The notes under the pieces: generated by a model | What the model was told of the DNA's origin: nothing | What the model saw: the letters and a program-made list of their open reading frames with translations, nothing else | Databases searched by the model: none | Made by a program: the position numbers and the translations under genes | Source: Bacillota bacterium | Lineage (GTDB): Bacteria > Bacillota > Clostridia > Christensenellales > Pumilibacteraceae | Length of the DNA: 37,541 bases | Assembly (NCBI GenBank): GCA_009779975.1 | Contig: WRAY01000020.1 | Coordinates: 1 to 37,541, forward strand | Direction of reading: 5' to 3' | In this document: in pieces, positions 8,693 through 15,332 of the stretch | Layout of the letters: each line of letters opens with the position of its first letter | How positions within the stretch are numbered: the first letter of the stretch is position 1

Positions 8693-9031
8693 GTGTTAAA
8701 AAAATTAATAGAATGGGCTAATAATAACAAGCAATTGTTTGAAAGTAAAGGTATTAAAACGGAAAAAATTTTCAGTAATGAATATAATGTTTATGTTGAC
8801 CACGAAACTAAAAACTGTATTGGTAGAATTATTTTTAATGCAGAGGGATATGTTGATATTGAAATTATAGAAATTGAATCTGAAGTAAAGATAATGTATG
8901 CTCATTATGCTTTTCAATCTGATTTTTTTGAGGATTTGATTGATTCATATATAAGAATTTTAATAGACTCAACAAATCAATTACACTCAAAATATCATGA
9001 TATGCCAGTGAAAACAGATACTAAGACATAA
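8693..9031 (+). CDS. Immunity protein, TriTu-like, for the Rhs toxin
   Basis: The 112-aa acidic protein starts with GTG, with the SD AAGGAG at 8682-8687 overlapping the rhs stop region. It begins LKKLIEWANNNKQLFESKG and later shows NVYVDHETKNCIGRI and an EGYVDIEIIEIES beta-hairpin. This resembles the immunity family paired with TreTu toxins (TriTu). The position immediately after the toxin and the small acidic composition support the immunity role. A UUCG-loop terminator ends the transcript. The family name comes from memory of its pattern and needs a profile search. Confidence 0.7.
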   Translation: MLKKLIEWANNNKQLFESKGIKTEKIFSNEYNVYVDHETKNCIGRIIFNAEGYVDIEIIEIESEVKIMYAHYAFQSDFFEDLIDSYIRILIDSTNQLHSKYHDMPVKTDTKT

Positions 9032-9043
9032 AAACATTAATGC

Positions 9044-9071
9044 AAAAGTGTTAACTTCGGTTGACACTTTT
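9044..9071 (+). terminator. Intrinsic terminator with UUCG tetraloop
   Basis: AAAAGTGTTAAC (9044-9055) pairs with GTTGACACTTTT (9060-9071) around a TTCG loop closed by C-G, followed by TT. It ends the rhs-immunity unit. The remaining sequence to 9252 shows no convincing gene. Confidence 0.8.
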
Positions 9072-9252
9072 TACAAATCAGCAACATATCGTCTGACGAG
9101 AATTCCCATTCAATATCTCTGCTTTAAATATTTGTGCTCTCTCGTTCTATTTTATGATATTCTAATAACAAAAAGTTGTGGTTTTTGTGTTTGTTATGTT
9201 CAATCAATCAAACAATTCTTTGATAAGATTATAAAATATTTGCAAAAAATTA

Positions 9253-9281
9253 TTGACAAAAATGACTGCTTATGATATATT
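9253..9281 (+). promoter_or_regulatory. Promoter TTGACA-17-TATATT for a short transcript
   Basis: -35 TTGACA at 9253-9258 and -10 TATATT at 9276-9281, 17-nt spacer. The predicted start is near 9288, about 70 nt before a short ORF with a good SD and about 175 nt before a strong terminator. Confidence 0.65.
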
Positions 9282-9358
9282 AAAATAATAAACTTGATAC
9301 GAAGAAGTAAGGAAATAGTTATGAAAAATTTTTAAAAGATATATATAGGAGAAAAAAT

Positions 9359-9427
9359 ATGCAAAAATTACAAAGTGAGGAACTGAGCCTGAATTGCCAA
9401 ACATCTTATCTGTGCTTATTGTGCTGA
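9359..9427 (+). CDS. Possible 22-aa small peptide
   Basis: The ORF encodes MQKLQSEELSLNCQTSYLCL plus LC (22 aa). It is preceded by the SD TAGGAGA at the proper distance. It sits between a good promoter (9253-9281) and a strong terminator (9463-9500), so the unit looks like a dedicated small gene. Three Cys residues lie in the C-terminal half. It could be a signalling or modified peptide, a leader peptide, or chance within a small RNA. There is no neighbouring modification enzyme. Confidence 0.35.
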   Translation: MQKLQSEELSLNCQTSYLCLLC

Positions 9428-9462
9428 TGATTGTAACAAAAAGTTTTATCATAATTTTTTTA

Positions 9463-9500
9463 CCCTCTTGCTTGAAATAGTCGAGCAAGAGGGCTTTTTT
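9463..9500 (+). terminator. Strong intrinsic terminator
   Basis: CCCTCTTGCT (9463-9472) pairs with AGCAAGAGGG (9484-9493), followed by CTTTTTT. It ends the short transcript starting near 9288. Confidence 0.85.
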
Positions 9501-9569
9501 ATAAGGAAAAATACCTATAAGAATAACTATTGATGAAATGACCAAAGAATCCGAACCTCAAGCGAGGAA

Positions 9570-9589
9570 CCGCCAAAGGCGGCTTTTTT
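9570..9589 (+). terminator. Second plus-strand terminator, abutting the murG stop
   Basis: CCGCC-AAA-GGCGG (9570-9582) followed by CTTTTTT. The T-run overlaps the stop codon of the convergent murG. It may be a back-up terminator for the short transcript that shields murG from antisense transcription. Confidence 0.65.
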
Positions 9590-10628
9590 ACAACGATTTA
9601 ATTATCTTTGCAATTTCTTTTGTTCCGTCAATCCCATTAATATTTTTCATTCCGCTTATCAATTCATTTCTGTTTTTATCCAATTCCAAAATTTCACAAA
9701 GTAAAGTGTCAGAGGTCATTTTATCTTGTTCAATCACTCTGACACAATCCCTATTTTTGAAAAAATTTGCATTTTGAACTTGATCGCCTCGTGAAACGCC
9801 TTTAGGAAGCGGAATAACAAGCGTTGGTTTTTTGAGTGAGATGAGTTCAAACAAAGCGTTTGCTCCGCCTCTCGACACCACTAAATCTGCCCATGCATAA
9901 TAATCTTGAATTTTATCTGTGTAAGTCAATCTGAAATATCTTGAATGCTTGAACTCGGTTTTGCAGTTTTTTCCTGCAATATGGACGATATCATAATACT
10001 TTGTTAGTGAGGGAACTGCTTCATATATTGCTTTGTTAATCGCAAGCGCCCCCGATGAACCGCCAAACACCAATAAATTTTTCCGCCCTTTTAATCCGCT
10101 TTCAAACTCCGCAGCACTTTTTTGCCCGTCATAAATTTGTTGTCTTAAGGGCGAGCCGACATGCTTTGCGTTTTCGTGAATGTCAGGAAATGAAGACAAC
10201 AGGTAATCAGCATGTTTAATGGACAACTTGTTTGCTAAGCCTAAACTCATGTCACTCTCATGAACAATAAGCGGTATTTTTTTTGTTTTTTGGGATTTTG
10301 AAGCAAGTGCGATTGGAAGTGAAGCATAGCCGCCCTTTGAAAAAATAAGTGACGGGTCAATGCTTTTAAGCAATTCTTTTGCTTTTTTCTTTGCCTTTGA
10401 TAAACGAAAAGGAATAAGTAATGCCTTAAAAATATTAGAGCGGTCAAATTTCACACTCTGCAACTGATGAAAATAAACATGTTCATATGTTGAAACAATA
10501 CGCTCTTCAACAGAATTCATCTCACCAACATAATGAATTTCAAATTCATTCAAATATGGCAAAAGCGCAATATTAGGCATAACATGCCCTGCCGTTCCGC
10601 CGCCCAATAAAATTATTCGTTTTTTCAT
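9588..10628 (-). CDS. murG: MurG, UDP-GlcNAc:lipid I N-acetylglucosaminyltransferase
   Basis: The 346-aa GT28 enzyme adds GlcNAc to lipid I to make lipid II at the cytoplasmic membrane. The glycine-rich N-terminal loop LLGGGTAGHVMPNIAL (about residues 6-21) binds the lipid substrate. The second Rossmann domain has FGGSSGALAINKA (about 192-204) and VSRGGANALFEL (about 254-265), the UDP-GlcNAc signature. The length is normal for the family. It is not in a dcw cluster here, being alone on the minus strand. The start ATG follows a TATAAT by 6 nt with no SD, so a leaderless mRNA is implied. Confidence 0.93.
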   Translation of the reverse strand: MKKRIILLGGGTAGHVMPNIALLPYLNEFEIHYVGEMNSVEERIVSTYEHVYFHQLQSVKFDRSNIFKALLIPFRLSKAKKKAKELLKSIDPSLIFSKGGYASLPIALASKSQKTKKIPLIVHESDMSLGLANKLSIKHADYLLSSFPDIHENAKHVGSPLRQQIYDGQKSAAEFESGLKGRKNLLVFGGSSGALAINKAIYEAVPSLTKYYDIVHIAGKNCKTEFKHSRYFRLTYTDKIQDYYAWADLVVSRGGANALFELISLKKPTLVIPLPKGVSRGDQVQNANFFKNRDCVRVIEQDKMTSDTLLCEILELDKNRNELISGMKNINGIDGTKEIAKIIKSL

Positions 10629-10634
10629 GTTAGT

Positions 10635-10640
10635 ATTATA
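10635..10640 (-). promoter_or_regulatory. -10 box TATAAT for murG
   Basis: The perfect TATAAT on the minus strand ends 6 nt before the murG ATG. The -35 is weak. The predicted transcription start falls on the start codon. Confidence 0.55.
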
Positions 10641-10685
10641 TGTCTAAAATGTATAAATTAAGCATACTTATCCCATAATAAACTT

Positions 10686-10710
10686 GAAAGCACAACATGC
10701 TTTCAGGAGG
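10686..10710 (+). promoter_or_regulatory. Hairpin immediately before an AGGAGG ribosome site
   Basis: GAAAGCA (10686-10692) pairs with TGCTTTC (10698-10704) around a CAACA loop. The stem's last base is directly followed by AGGAGG (10705-10710), which is 13 nt before the ATG. The long spacing and adjacent stem could modulate initiation or stabilise the mRNA. Confidence 0.5.
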
Positions 10711-10723
10711 AAAATAACTACAT

Positions 10724-11002
10724 ATGAAAACAGGACTATTTTTTGTTGGAGCAACTTTTGGGCTTATAGCAGGCGCACTACTTGTTAACAATAACTTTAT
10801 GGCAAGAAGATTTGTCCGTGACACTCAAGACATTCTCAGCAGCAAAATAAGAGAAAAAGCAAACAACTTCCGCTTCAGAACCGAAGCAGCCGAAGACATG
10901 ATGCCAAAATGCGGATGCGGAGGATGCTGGACTGAATCAGAATCAGAAACAACAGAAGATCTCTTCATCGATGATGAAAACTTGCTGGACACAGAAATTT
11001 GA
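10724..11002 (+). CDS. Small membrane-anchored protein with CxCxxC motif (YtxH-like size)
   Basis: The 92-aa protein has an N-terminal TM helix (about residues 4-21), an amphipathic charged middle section, a CGCGGC motif (Cys63, Cys65, Cys68) and a very acidic tail (EDLFIDDENLLD). The one-TM-plus-helix shape recalls YtxH-type proteins, but the Cys cluster is not typical of them. A metal-binding role is only a guess. A terminator follows at 11061-11087. Confidence 0.75.
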   Translation: MKTGLFFVGATFGLIAGALLVNNNFMARRFVRDTQDILSSKIREKANNFRFRTEAAEDMMPKCGCGGCWTESESETTEDLFIDDENLLDTEI

Positions 11003-11060
11003 AAAACATGTTTAGACTAAGTTTAGTCTTAAAATCAAATTCATCACAGTAAAACAAACA

Positions 11061-11087
11061 AAAGGACTATCAAACAATAGTCCTTTT
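11061..11087 (+). terminator. Intrinsic terminator after the small membrane protein
   Basis: AAAGGACTAT (11061-11070) pairs with ATAGTCCTTT (11077-11086), then T. A shorter hairpin, AGACTAA/TTAGTCT, lies just before it at about 11015-11030. Confidence 0.75.
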
Positions 11088-11144
11088 GTCATTTGCAAAT
11101 ATGTCTTCGATACTCTTGACGGAGATTGTCGGTTTTAGCAGAAC

Positions 11145-11175
11145 CCATCAAAAGCATCGAAGATGCTTTTGATGG
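11145..11175. repeat. Perfect 14-bp palindrome with GAA loop
   Basis: CCATCAAAAGCATC (11145-11158), GAA, GATGCTTTTGATGG (11162-11175). No T-run follows, so it is not an obvious terminator. It lies in the ruvX upstream region, about 45 nt before the promoter. Confidence 0.7.
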
Positions 11176-11220
11176 AGAATTTCATATAATAGCAATCTCT
11201 CACAAAACTATTGAAAATAG

Positions 11221-11249
11221 TTGACAAATCAGAAAAAACCCTCTAAACT
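11221..11249 (+). promoter_or_regulatory. ruvX promoter TTGACA-17-TAAACT
   Basis: -35 at 11221-11226 and -10 at 11244-11249, 17-nt spacer. Predicted start near 11256, only about 5 nt before the ATG at 11261. No SD. Confidence 0.75.
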
Positions 11250-11260
11250 ATTTTCATCAA

Positions 11261-11671
11261 ATGAAACTTCTCGGAATTGATTATGGTGATATGCGAATTG
11301 GTCTTAGCATAGGTGAGTTAAACATCGCTGTGCCGTTTAGAGCAATCCAATCAAAAACGATGAAAGAAAATGTCGACACCATTGCAAAGATAATAATCGA
11401 TAATGAAATCGAAAAAGTAGTCATCGGTCTGCCTTTGAATATGAATGGAACACAAGGAAAGCGTGCAAAAAAAACAAAAGCATTCGGAGCAGTTTTGCAA
11501 AAGGTGACACAAAAAGAAATAGATTATCAAGATGAACGCCTCTCATCAATATCCGCAAAAGAAAAGCTCCATGACATCAACCTCAAAAAAAACAAAAGAA
11601 AAGACAAAACCCTGACAGACATACTAAGCGCCCAATTAATTTTAGAAGAATATCTGGGAAATAGGAATTAG
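11261..11671 (+). CDS. ruvX: RuvX/YqgF, putative Holliday junction resolvase / pre-16S rRNA nuclease
   Basis: The 136-aa RNase H-fold protein has the family motifs in order: LGIDYGDMRIGLS (residues 4-16), VVIGLPLNMNG (about 63-73), YQDERLSS (about 91-98) and the C-terminal acidic DILSAQLILEEYL. It is of normal length with the catalytic Asp and Glu present. Family members process the 5' end of 16S rRNA or resolve junctions. In Bacillota it is usually followed by the DUF1292 gene yrzB, as here, but about 680 bp of repeats separate them. Confidence 0.92.
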   Translation: MKLLGIDYGDMRIGLSIGELNIAVPFRAIQSKTMKENVDTIAKIIIDNEIEKVVIGLPLNMNGTQGKRAKKTKAFGAVLQKVTQKEIDYQDERLSSISAKEKLHDINLKKNKRKDKTLTDILSAQLILEEYLGNRN

Positions 11672-11738
11672 CGGAGAATAATTTGTATGAGGTGTAGCAA
11701 CAGGCATTCCTAATAACTAAAAGCAGCAATCTGTTTTG

Positions 11739-12303
11739 GCGGTCACTGACCGCTGAACAAATAAAGAAATAAATCACATTTTTGAAATCGACAAAACAAA
11801 TACTGTAGGGAAGACATTCGTGAAGGGCACACCTAATGAAGTTAGCAAAAAGCATGTTGAAATCGGATATGTTGGACGCAAAAAATGTAGGGGGGCTTGT
11901 TGGATGAAAGACATATCTAAATTGAATATAAAGAAGACTAGAGTTCGGGTGTTTTTGAAACAAAAGGTAGGGGCGGCAACCTGCCGCCCGCACAATGTGA
12001 ACACGATAATCACGACGCAGTCATCTAAAAAACGAACCAACAAAAACTTCATTTTCTTTTGATGAGATATGCGTGACAATTGAACAACATTGTGCTGGCG
12101 ATTAATAAATCGCCCTTACAATAAATATTTTCCCTCAAAATCATGCGACAAAAACACCGTTAAATTTCTACTAAATTTCTACTCGATTATGGCACGACAA
12201 AACAATCTGTAGGGGCGGCAACCTGCCGCCCGCACAATGTTAAACGAATATAACTTCGACAATTCTCAAAAACGAACAAACAATAAGAGCGGTCACTGAC
12301 CGC
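11739..12303. repeat. Cluster of REP-like palindromes between ruvX and the DUF1292 gene
   Basis: The non-coding stretch 11672-12347 holds at least five hairpin units. GCGGTCA-C-TGACCGC occurs at 11739-11753 and 12289-12303. GTAGGGGCGGCAACCTGCCG plus CCCGCACAATGTG occurs at 11968-12000 and again at 12209-12240. An inverted GGCGATTAATAAATCGCCC unit lies at about 12095-12113. I see no credible gene here. The apparent ORF at 11820-12062 reads straight through one of these repeats. Confidence 0.75.
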
Positions 12304-12347
12304 CTGCACCATAAAATAAAACCAAACTAAAAGGAGAACAAACCAAA

Positions 12348-12725
12348 ATGCCAAACAAATCACCAAAAAAAGAAACAAAAAAGGTCACTCAACCTAAGAC
12401 AAACGAAAACTTCGACGGAGCGGTCGAACTTTTTGATGAAGAATCCGTCATCACCCTCTATGACGACAATAACAAACCAATTGAATTTTTGCAAATTGCA
12501 GCGGTTGAATACCAAGAAAAGTTTTATGCGCTGTTGCAGCCTGTCATCAAAGAAGAAGGTATCGGTGAAGACGAAGCAGCAATCATGGAATATTTTTTTG
12601 ACGAAGAAAATGAGGCAAAAATTTTCCAGCCTGTCTTTGACGAAAACCTTCTTGAAACCGTTTTCAATATCTATATCAAAGCCGTCGCCGACTACGAATT
12701 CGACCCAAGCGACTGCTGTAATTAA
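12348..12725 (+). CDS. DUF1292 family (YrzB-like) protein
   Basis: The 125-aa acidic protein has the DUF1292 pattern VITLYDDNNKPIEFLQIAAVE (about residues 35-55), then YALLQPV and EDEAAIMEYFFDEENEAKIF. The N-terminal 25 residues are Lys/Thr-rich and disordered. Function is unknown, though it is conserved next to ruvX in Bacillota. The SD AAGGAG is at 12331-12336, 11 nt before the ATG. A strong terminator follows. Confidence 0.88.
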   Translation: MPNKSPKKETKKVTQPKTNENFDGAVELFDEESVITLYDDNNKPIEFLQIAAVEYQEKFYALLQPVIKEEGIGEDEAAIMEYFFDEENEAKIFQPVFDENLLETVFNIYIKAVADYEFDPSDCCN

Positions 12726-12755
12726 TAATTCACAATATCCATCCTACCAACTCAT

Positions 12756-12814
12756 AAAATAAAAATTAGCCGAGGCATCTGTTTATGCTTCGGCTAATTT
12801 TTGAGAAAGAGAAT
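12756..12814 (+). terminator. Terminator-containing direct repeat, left copy
   Basis: The stem (12761-12778 with 12785-12802, one G-T wobble, 6-nt loop) reads AAAAATTAGCCGAGGCAT and its inverse. With its A and T tracts it can terminate in both directions. The whole 59-bp block, including GAGAAAGAGAAT downstream, recurs at 20726-20785 with a single-T indel. The two copies bracket the surface-protein island. Confidence 0.85.
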
Positions 12815-12957
12815 GGTCTAGGTGGTTTAGGGACTGGTCTAGGGGACGGTGGTCTAGGGGTCTAGGGGGTCTATGGGACTCTAGGGGACGGTGATTGCGA
12901 CAATCGTTCCTTGGATTAGTGGAACTAATTGTGAACAAAAAATAGACAAGATTTTTT
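12815..12957 (+). repeat. GGTCTA array and conserved hairpin module, copy A
   Basis: A GGTCTAGGGG/GGTCTAGGTG array with two GGGGACGG boxes runs 12815-12893. It is followed by the small palindromes GATTG-CGA-CAATC (12893-12905) and ATTAGT-GGA-ACTAAT (12915-12929), then a sequence reading AATTGTGAACAAAAAATAGA to 12957. The same order and almost the same sequence recur at 15025-15131. Confidence 0.75.
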
Positions 12958-12967
12958 TTGAAAAGTA

Positions 12968-12996
12968 TTGACAGGGACAATTTATTGTGATATAAT
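12968..12996 (+). promoter_or_regulatory. Consensus promoter TTGACA-17-TATAAT for the lipoprotein
   Basis: -35 at 12968-12973, -10 at 12991-12996. The leader of about 50 nt ends with the SD GGAGA before ATG 13055. A second TATAAT-like box lies near 13022. Confidence 0.85.
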
Positions 12997-13054
12997 CTAG
13001 ATGCCTAACAAAAATACGGTGATATAATATAATAAAAATGGAGATAAATTTATT

Positions 13055-13636
13055 ATGAAAAAATCAATTTTTAAAATGTTATTAATAGCGATTTTGGTCT
13101 TTGTTTCGGTTTTGCCGATGGTGGGGTGCAATTCTAGGCAATATGACCTAGAATTTAGCGATGAGTTGAGAATTCAAATTGAAGAAAGTTATGGTGGAAG
13201 AATACCTTTTTTTAGTAGATTTTATGGTGTTCATAGTAGTAATGCTGTATTTTTCAGATATCCAAATTTTCCTGTTCTTAGTCCAGTGACGATTGCAGGC
13301 GTAACTTTTGATTCAGATTTTGGGGGGATTTTTGTTTTGAGAAATGGTTCTTTTTATGATGCTGGTGATATTTATAACAGGCGTATTTTAAGAAGGCGTA
13401 GAGATATTCGTAATATTCATCGCATCCACGAAAATTGGACATTTAACAACAGGTTTTCTGAAGAAACAGGAAATAAAATAAGACAATCTTTTGTTGATAA
13501 ATTTGTTAATGAAAATCATCCAAACTTTCAAACAGCAATTCAAAGGGTTACTATTCAAAGATGCTATGGAACATTTAATAATGGTAATGTAATTGTGATG
13601 CAAAATACTATGATGTTGTTTTCACGATTGAACTAG
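13055..13636 (+). CDS. Lipoprotein of unknown function with foreign 3' end
   Basis: The 193-aa protein has a type II signal peptide (MKKSIFKMLLIAILVFVSVL, then PMVGC; lipidated Cys at about residue 26). The mature part has no recognised domain; it is basic in RRILRRRRDIRNIH. The signal peptide closely matches that of the RCC1 lipoprotein at 15329. The last residues (MMLFSRLN) come from DNA that, in another frame, encodes DVVFTIELAARFY of a solute-binding protein. The natural C-terminus is therefore probably lost at a recombination junction near 13588-13610. Confidence 0.75.
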   Translation: MKKSIFKMLLIAILVFVSVLPMVGCNSRQYDLEFSDELRIQIEESYGGRIPFFSRFYGVHSSNAVFFRYPNFPVLSPVTIAGVTFDSDFGGIFVLRNGSFYDAGDIYNRRILRRRRDIRNIHRIHENWTFNNRFSEETGNKIRQSFVDKFVNENHPNFQTAIQRVTIQRCYGTFNNGNVIVMQNTMMLFSRLN

Positions 13637-14991
13637 CCGCAAGATTCTATATGCATATGCGTGAGATTTATCCAAACAAAAGGTTTCCGTTTGTTGAAGC
13701 ATGGCGTCCGTTCTTTTGTCAGCAGTTTCTGAGAGGTGAGGCTGAATACAAATCGACTTTGATAATATCGGACGACCACCGAACACTAACAATGATTGCG
13801 GATATTGAAACAGTGCATATACCCTGTCCCGAACGATGCTGGATTGCAGCGCTGCTGCCTATATTAGCCCATCCGATAGCAAGTATTATGCCGAGACATC
13901 ATTTGGAGTGGATACCGATAGAAGAACTAAGAGACCATCCGAACATGAGAGAAAATATTATAGGGTCGGGAGCGTTTATGAAAGAAAGCCTTGTTCCGGG
14001 AGAAAGCATTACGCTAAAATCTAATCCTAACTATTGGCTCAGAGGACCGTATGTCGGAAGAATAGTTTTGCAGATTATGCCAAGGAGCCTTATGGGTATG
14101 GCTATGGAAGCAGGCATGTTCCATGTCGGAATAAATGCACTCTCGCAGGATTACCTCCACCTGACAAACTGTATTTTCGCAATAACCCCGTCAAACAGTC
14201 CTTTAGCACTACTCTTCAATTTTAACAACACTGAAAGAGAGGAGAACAACAACCCTGTTCGCATTGAAGAATTCAGACAGGCAATTTCCTATGCGATTAA
14301 TGTTTCAGAACTTGCTCAAATTTTCTCATTTGAATTTACTCCTCGTGAATTTGACGGTATTGTTGAGTTTGTCAATGCGTTTCCTTATTCATTTGTCGGT
14401 GTTAATTTTATGAATATGTTCAGCCAATTCAACAACCACACATTTGACCCGGAATATGCAAATCATCTCCTCGACTTAATTGGATTTGCAAGAGGCAGTG
14501 ACGGAAACAGACAAGATTGGTATGGAAACGATTTAATATTAAGAATTTTTGTTGAGAACAACAAACTGGATTTTCCGGTATTTGAAACTGTTTTTCATCA
14601 TGTTATGCAAAATCTTTCGGACATAGGACTGAGAGTTGAAGTAGTGACAGGAACAAGACATTGCAAAGACCTAATGTTCGTTTCAGACTTAATTTTCGGC
14701 AACTTTAATCTCATATCAGGTCTAAACTACCTAACACCATTCCTTTCAGATTGCACCCCGCATTGCTATTATTGTCAGCCCTGCTGCTGCAATCCTTGCC
14801 ATTATTGCCACTGCACTTGCAGCATCCACTACATTCTCGACAACATAATTAACCCGCTCATCGTCCTAGGCTGGAACTGGCTCAGTATGGCAGTAAACAA
14901 CTCCGCCGGCGGAATGTTCATCTCCCCCTGCGCCGACTACATAGACCTCAGATTCACCTTCCTAACCGCACCTCATCCTTATATTCATTGA
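13588..14991 (+). pseudogene. 5'-truncated extracellular solute-binding protein, family 5 (OppA-like)
   Basis: The frame opens after stops at 13576-13587. It reads DAKYYDVVFTIELAARFYMH, the conserved DVVFT segment of SBP_bac_5 proteins, then NIIGSGAFMKESLVPGESIT and NPNYW, the usual G-G-F...NPxYW motif. The first roughly 100 residues, including signal peptide and lipobox, are absent. The only start is ATG 13651, without SD. Codon 368 onward has ten Cys within 23 residues (C368-C390), unlike the family, and the same DNA in a shifted frame gives a hydrophobic segment, so a frameshift is possible. Base composition is richer in GC than its neighbours. Without its leader it cannot be exported. Confidence 0.65.
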
Positions 14992-15024
14992 GGAACAGCG
15001 GTTAGTAAGGTAATATATGGAACA

Positions 15025-15131
15025 GGGGTCTATGGGGTCTAGGGGACGGGGGTCTAGGGGACGGTGATTGCGACAATCGTTCCTTATATTAGTGAAACTA
15101 ATTGTGAACAAAAAATAGACAAGATTTTTTT
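15025..15131 (+). repeat. GGTCTA array and conserved hairpin module, copy B
   Basis: GGGGTCTATGGGGTCTAGGG and two GGGGACGG boxes run to 15066. They are followed by GATTG-CGA-CAATC (15066-15078), ATTAGT-GAA-ACTAAT and AATTGTGAACAAAAAATAGA to about 15131. The loop differs from copy A while the stems are preserved. It lies between the solute-binding pseudogene and the next promoter. Confidence 0.75.
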
Positions 15132-15142
15132 TCAAATTTTTG

Positions 15143-15171
15143 TTGACAAATTTAGAAAATGATGATATATT
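15143..15171 (+). promoter_or_regulatory. Promoter TTGACA-17-TATATT for the five-gene operon
   Basis: -35 at 15143-15148, -10 at 15166-15171, 17-nt spacer. A short leader with the SD AGGAGG at 15183-15188 precedes ATG 15198. No terminator is visible until 20731. Confidence 0.75.
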
Positions 15172-15197
15172 GTATTAAAAACAGGAGGTTTTTTATC

Positions 15198-15332
15198 ATG
15201 ATAAAATCAATTTTTATCTATATCTTTCTTGCTATGTTAATAGTGGGTATTATATTATACAAGAAATCAAAAAAATTGCTAAAAGTTGGCTCAGAAGAAC
15301 AACTTGGAAAAAAAGGAGAAATATATTTATGA
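15198..15332 (+). CDS. 44-aa single-TM mini-protein, chimeric remnant
   Basis: The ORF starts with SD AGGAGG and ATG. Its first codons (MIKSIF) match the start of the lipoprotein at 13055 at DNA level (17 of 18 bases). The rest (YIFLAMLIVGIILYKKSKK) matches the C-terminal helix of the 219-aa protein at 16541 (YIFLAMLIAGVVLHKKQKK). It looks like a fusion of two gene ends. Its stop overlaps the next ATG (ATGA), so it likely serves translational coupling to the RCC1 lipoprotein. One TM helix; may or may not have its own function. Confidence 0.6.
   Translation: MIKSIFIYIFLAMLIVGIILYKKSKKLLKVGSEEQLGKKGEIYL

Noticed and set aside
9048-9275. 75-aa ORF on the plus strand
   Set aside because: It starts inside the UUCG-loop terminator of the immunity gene and has no SD; composition is typical of non-coding AT-rich DNA.
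11820-12062. 80-aa ORF on the plus strand
   Set aside because: It reads through a REP-like palindrome, has no SD, and has no recognisable pattern.
12433-12762. 109-aa ORF overlapping the DUF1292 gene
   Set aside because: It is an alternate frame of the DUF1292 gene and runs into the terminator region.
12783-12980. Minus-strand ORF with RPPRPLDHRPLD repeats
   Set aside because: It is a translation of the GGTCTA array, not a protein.
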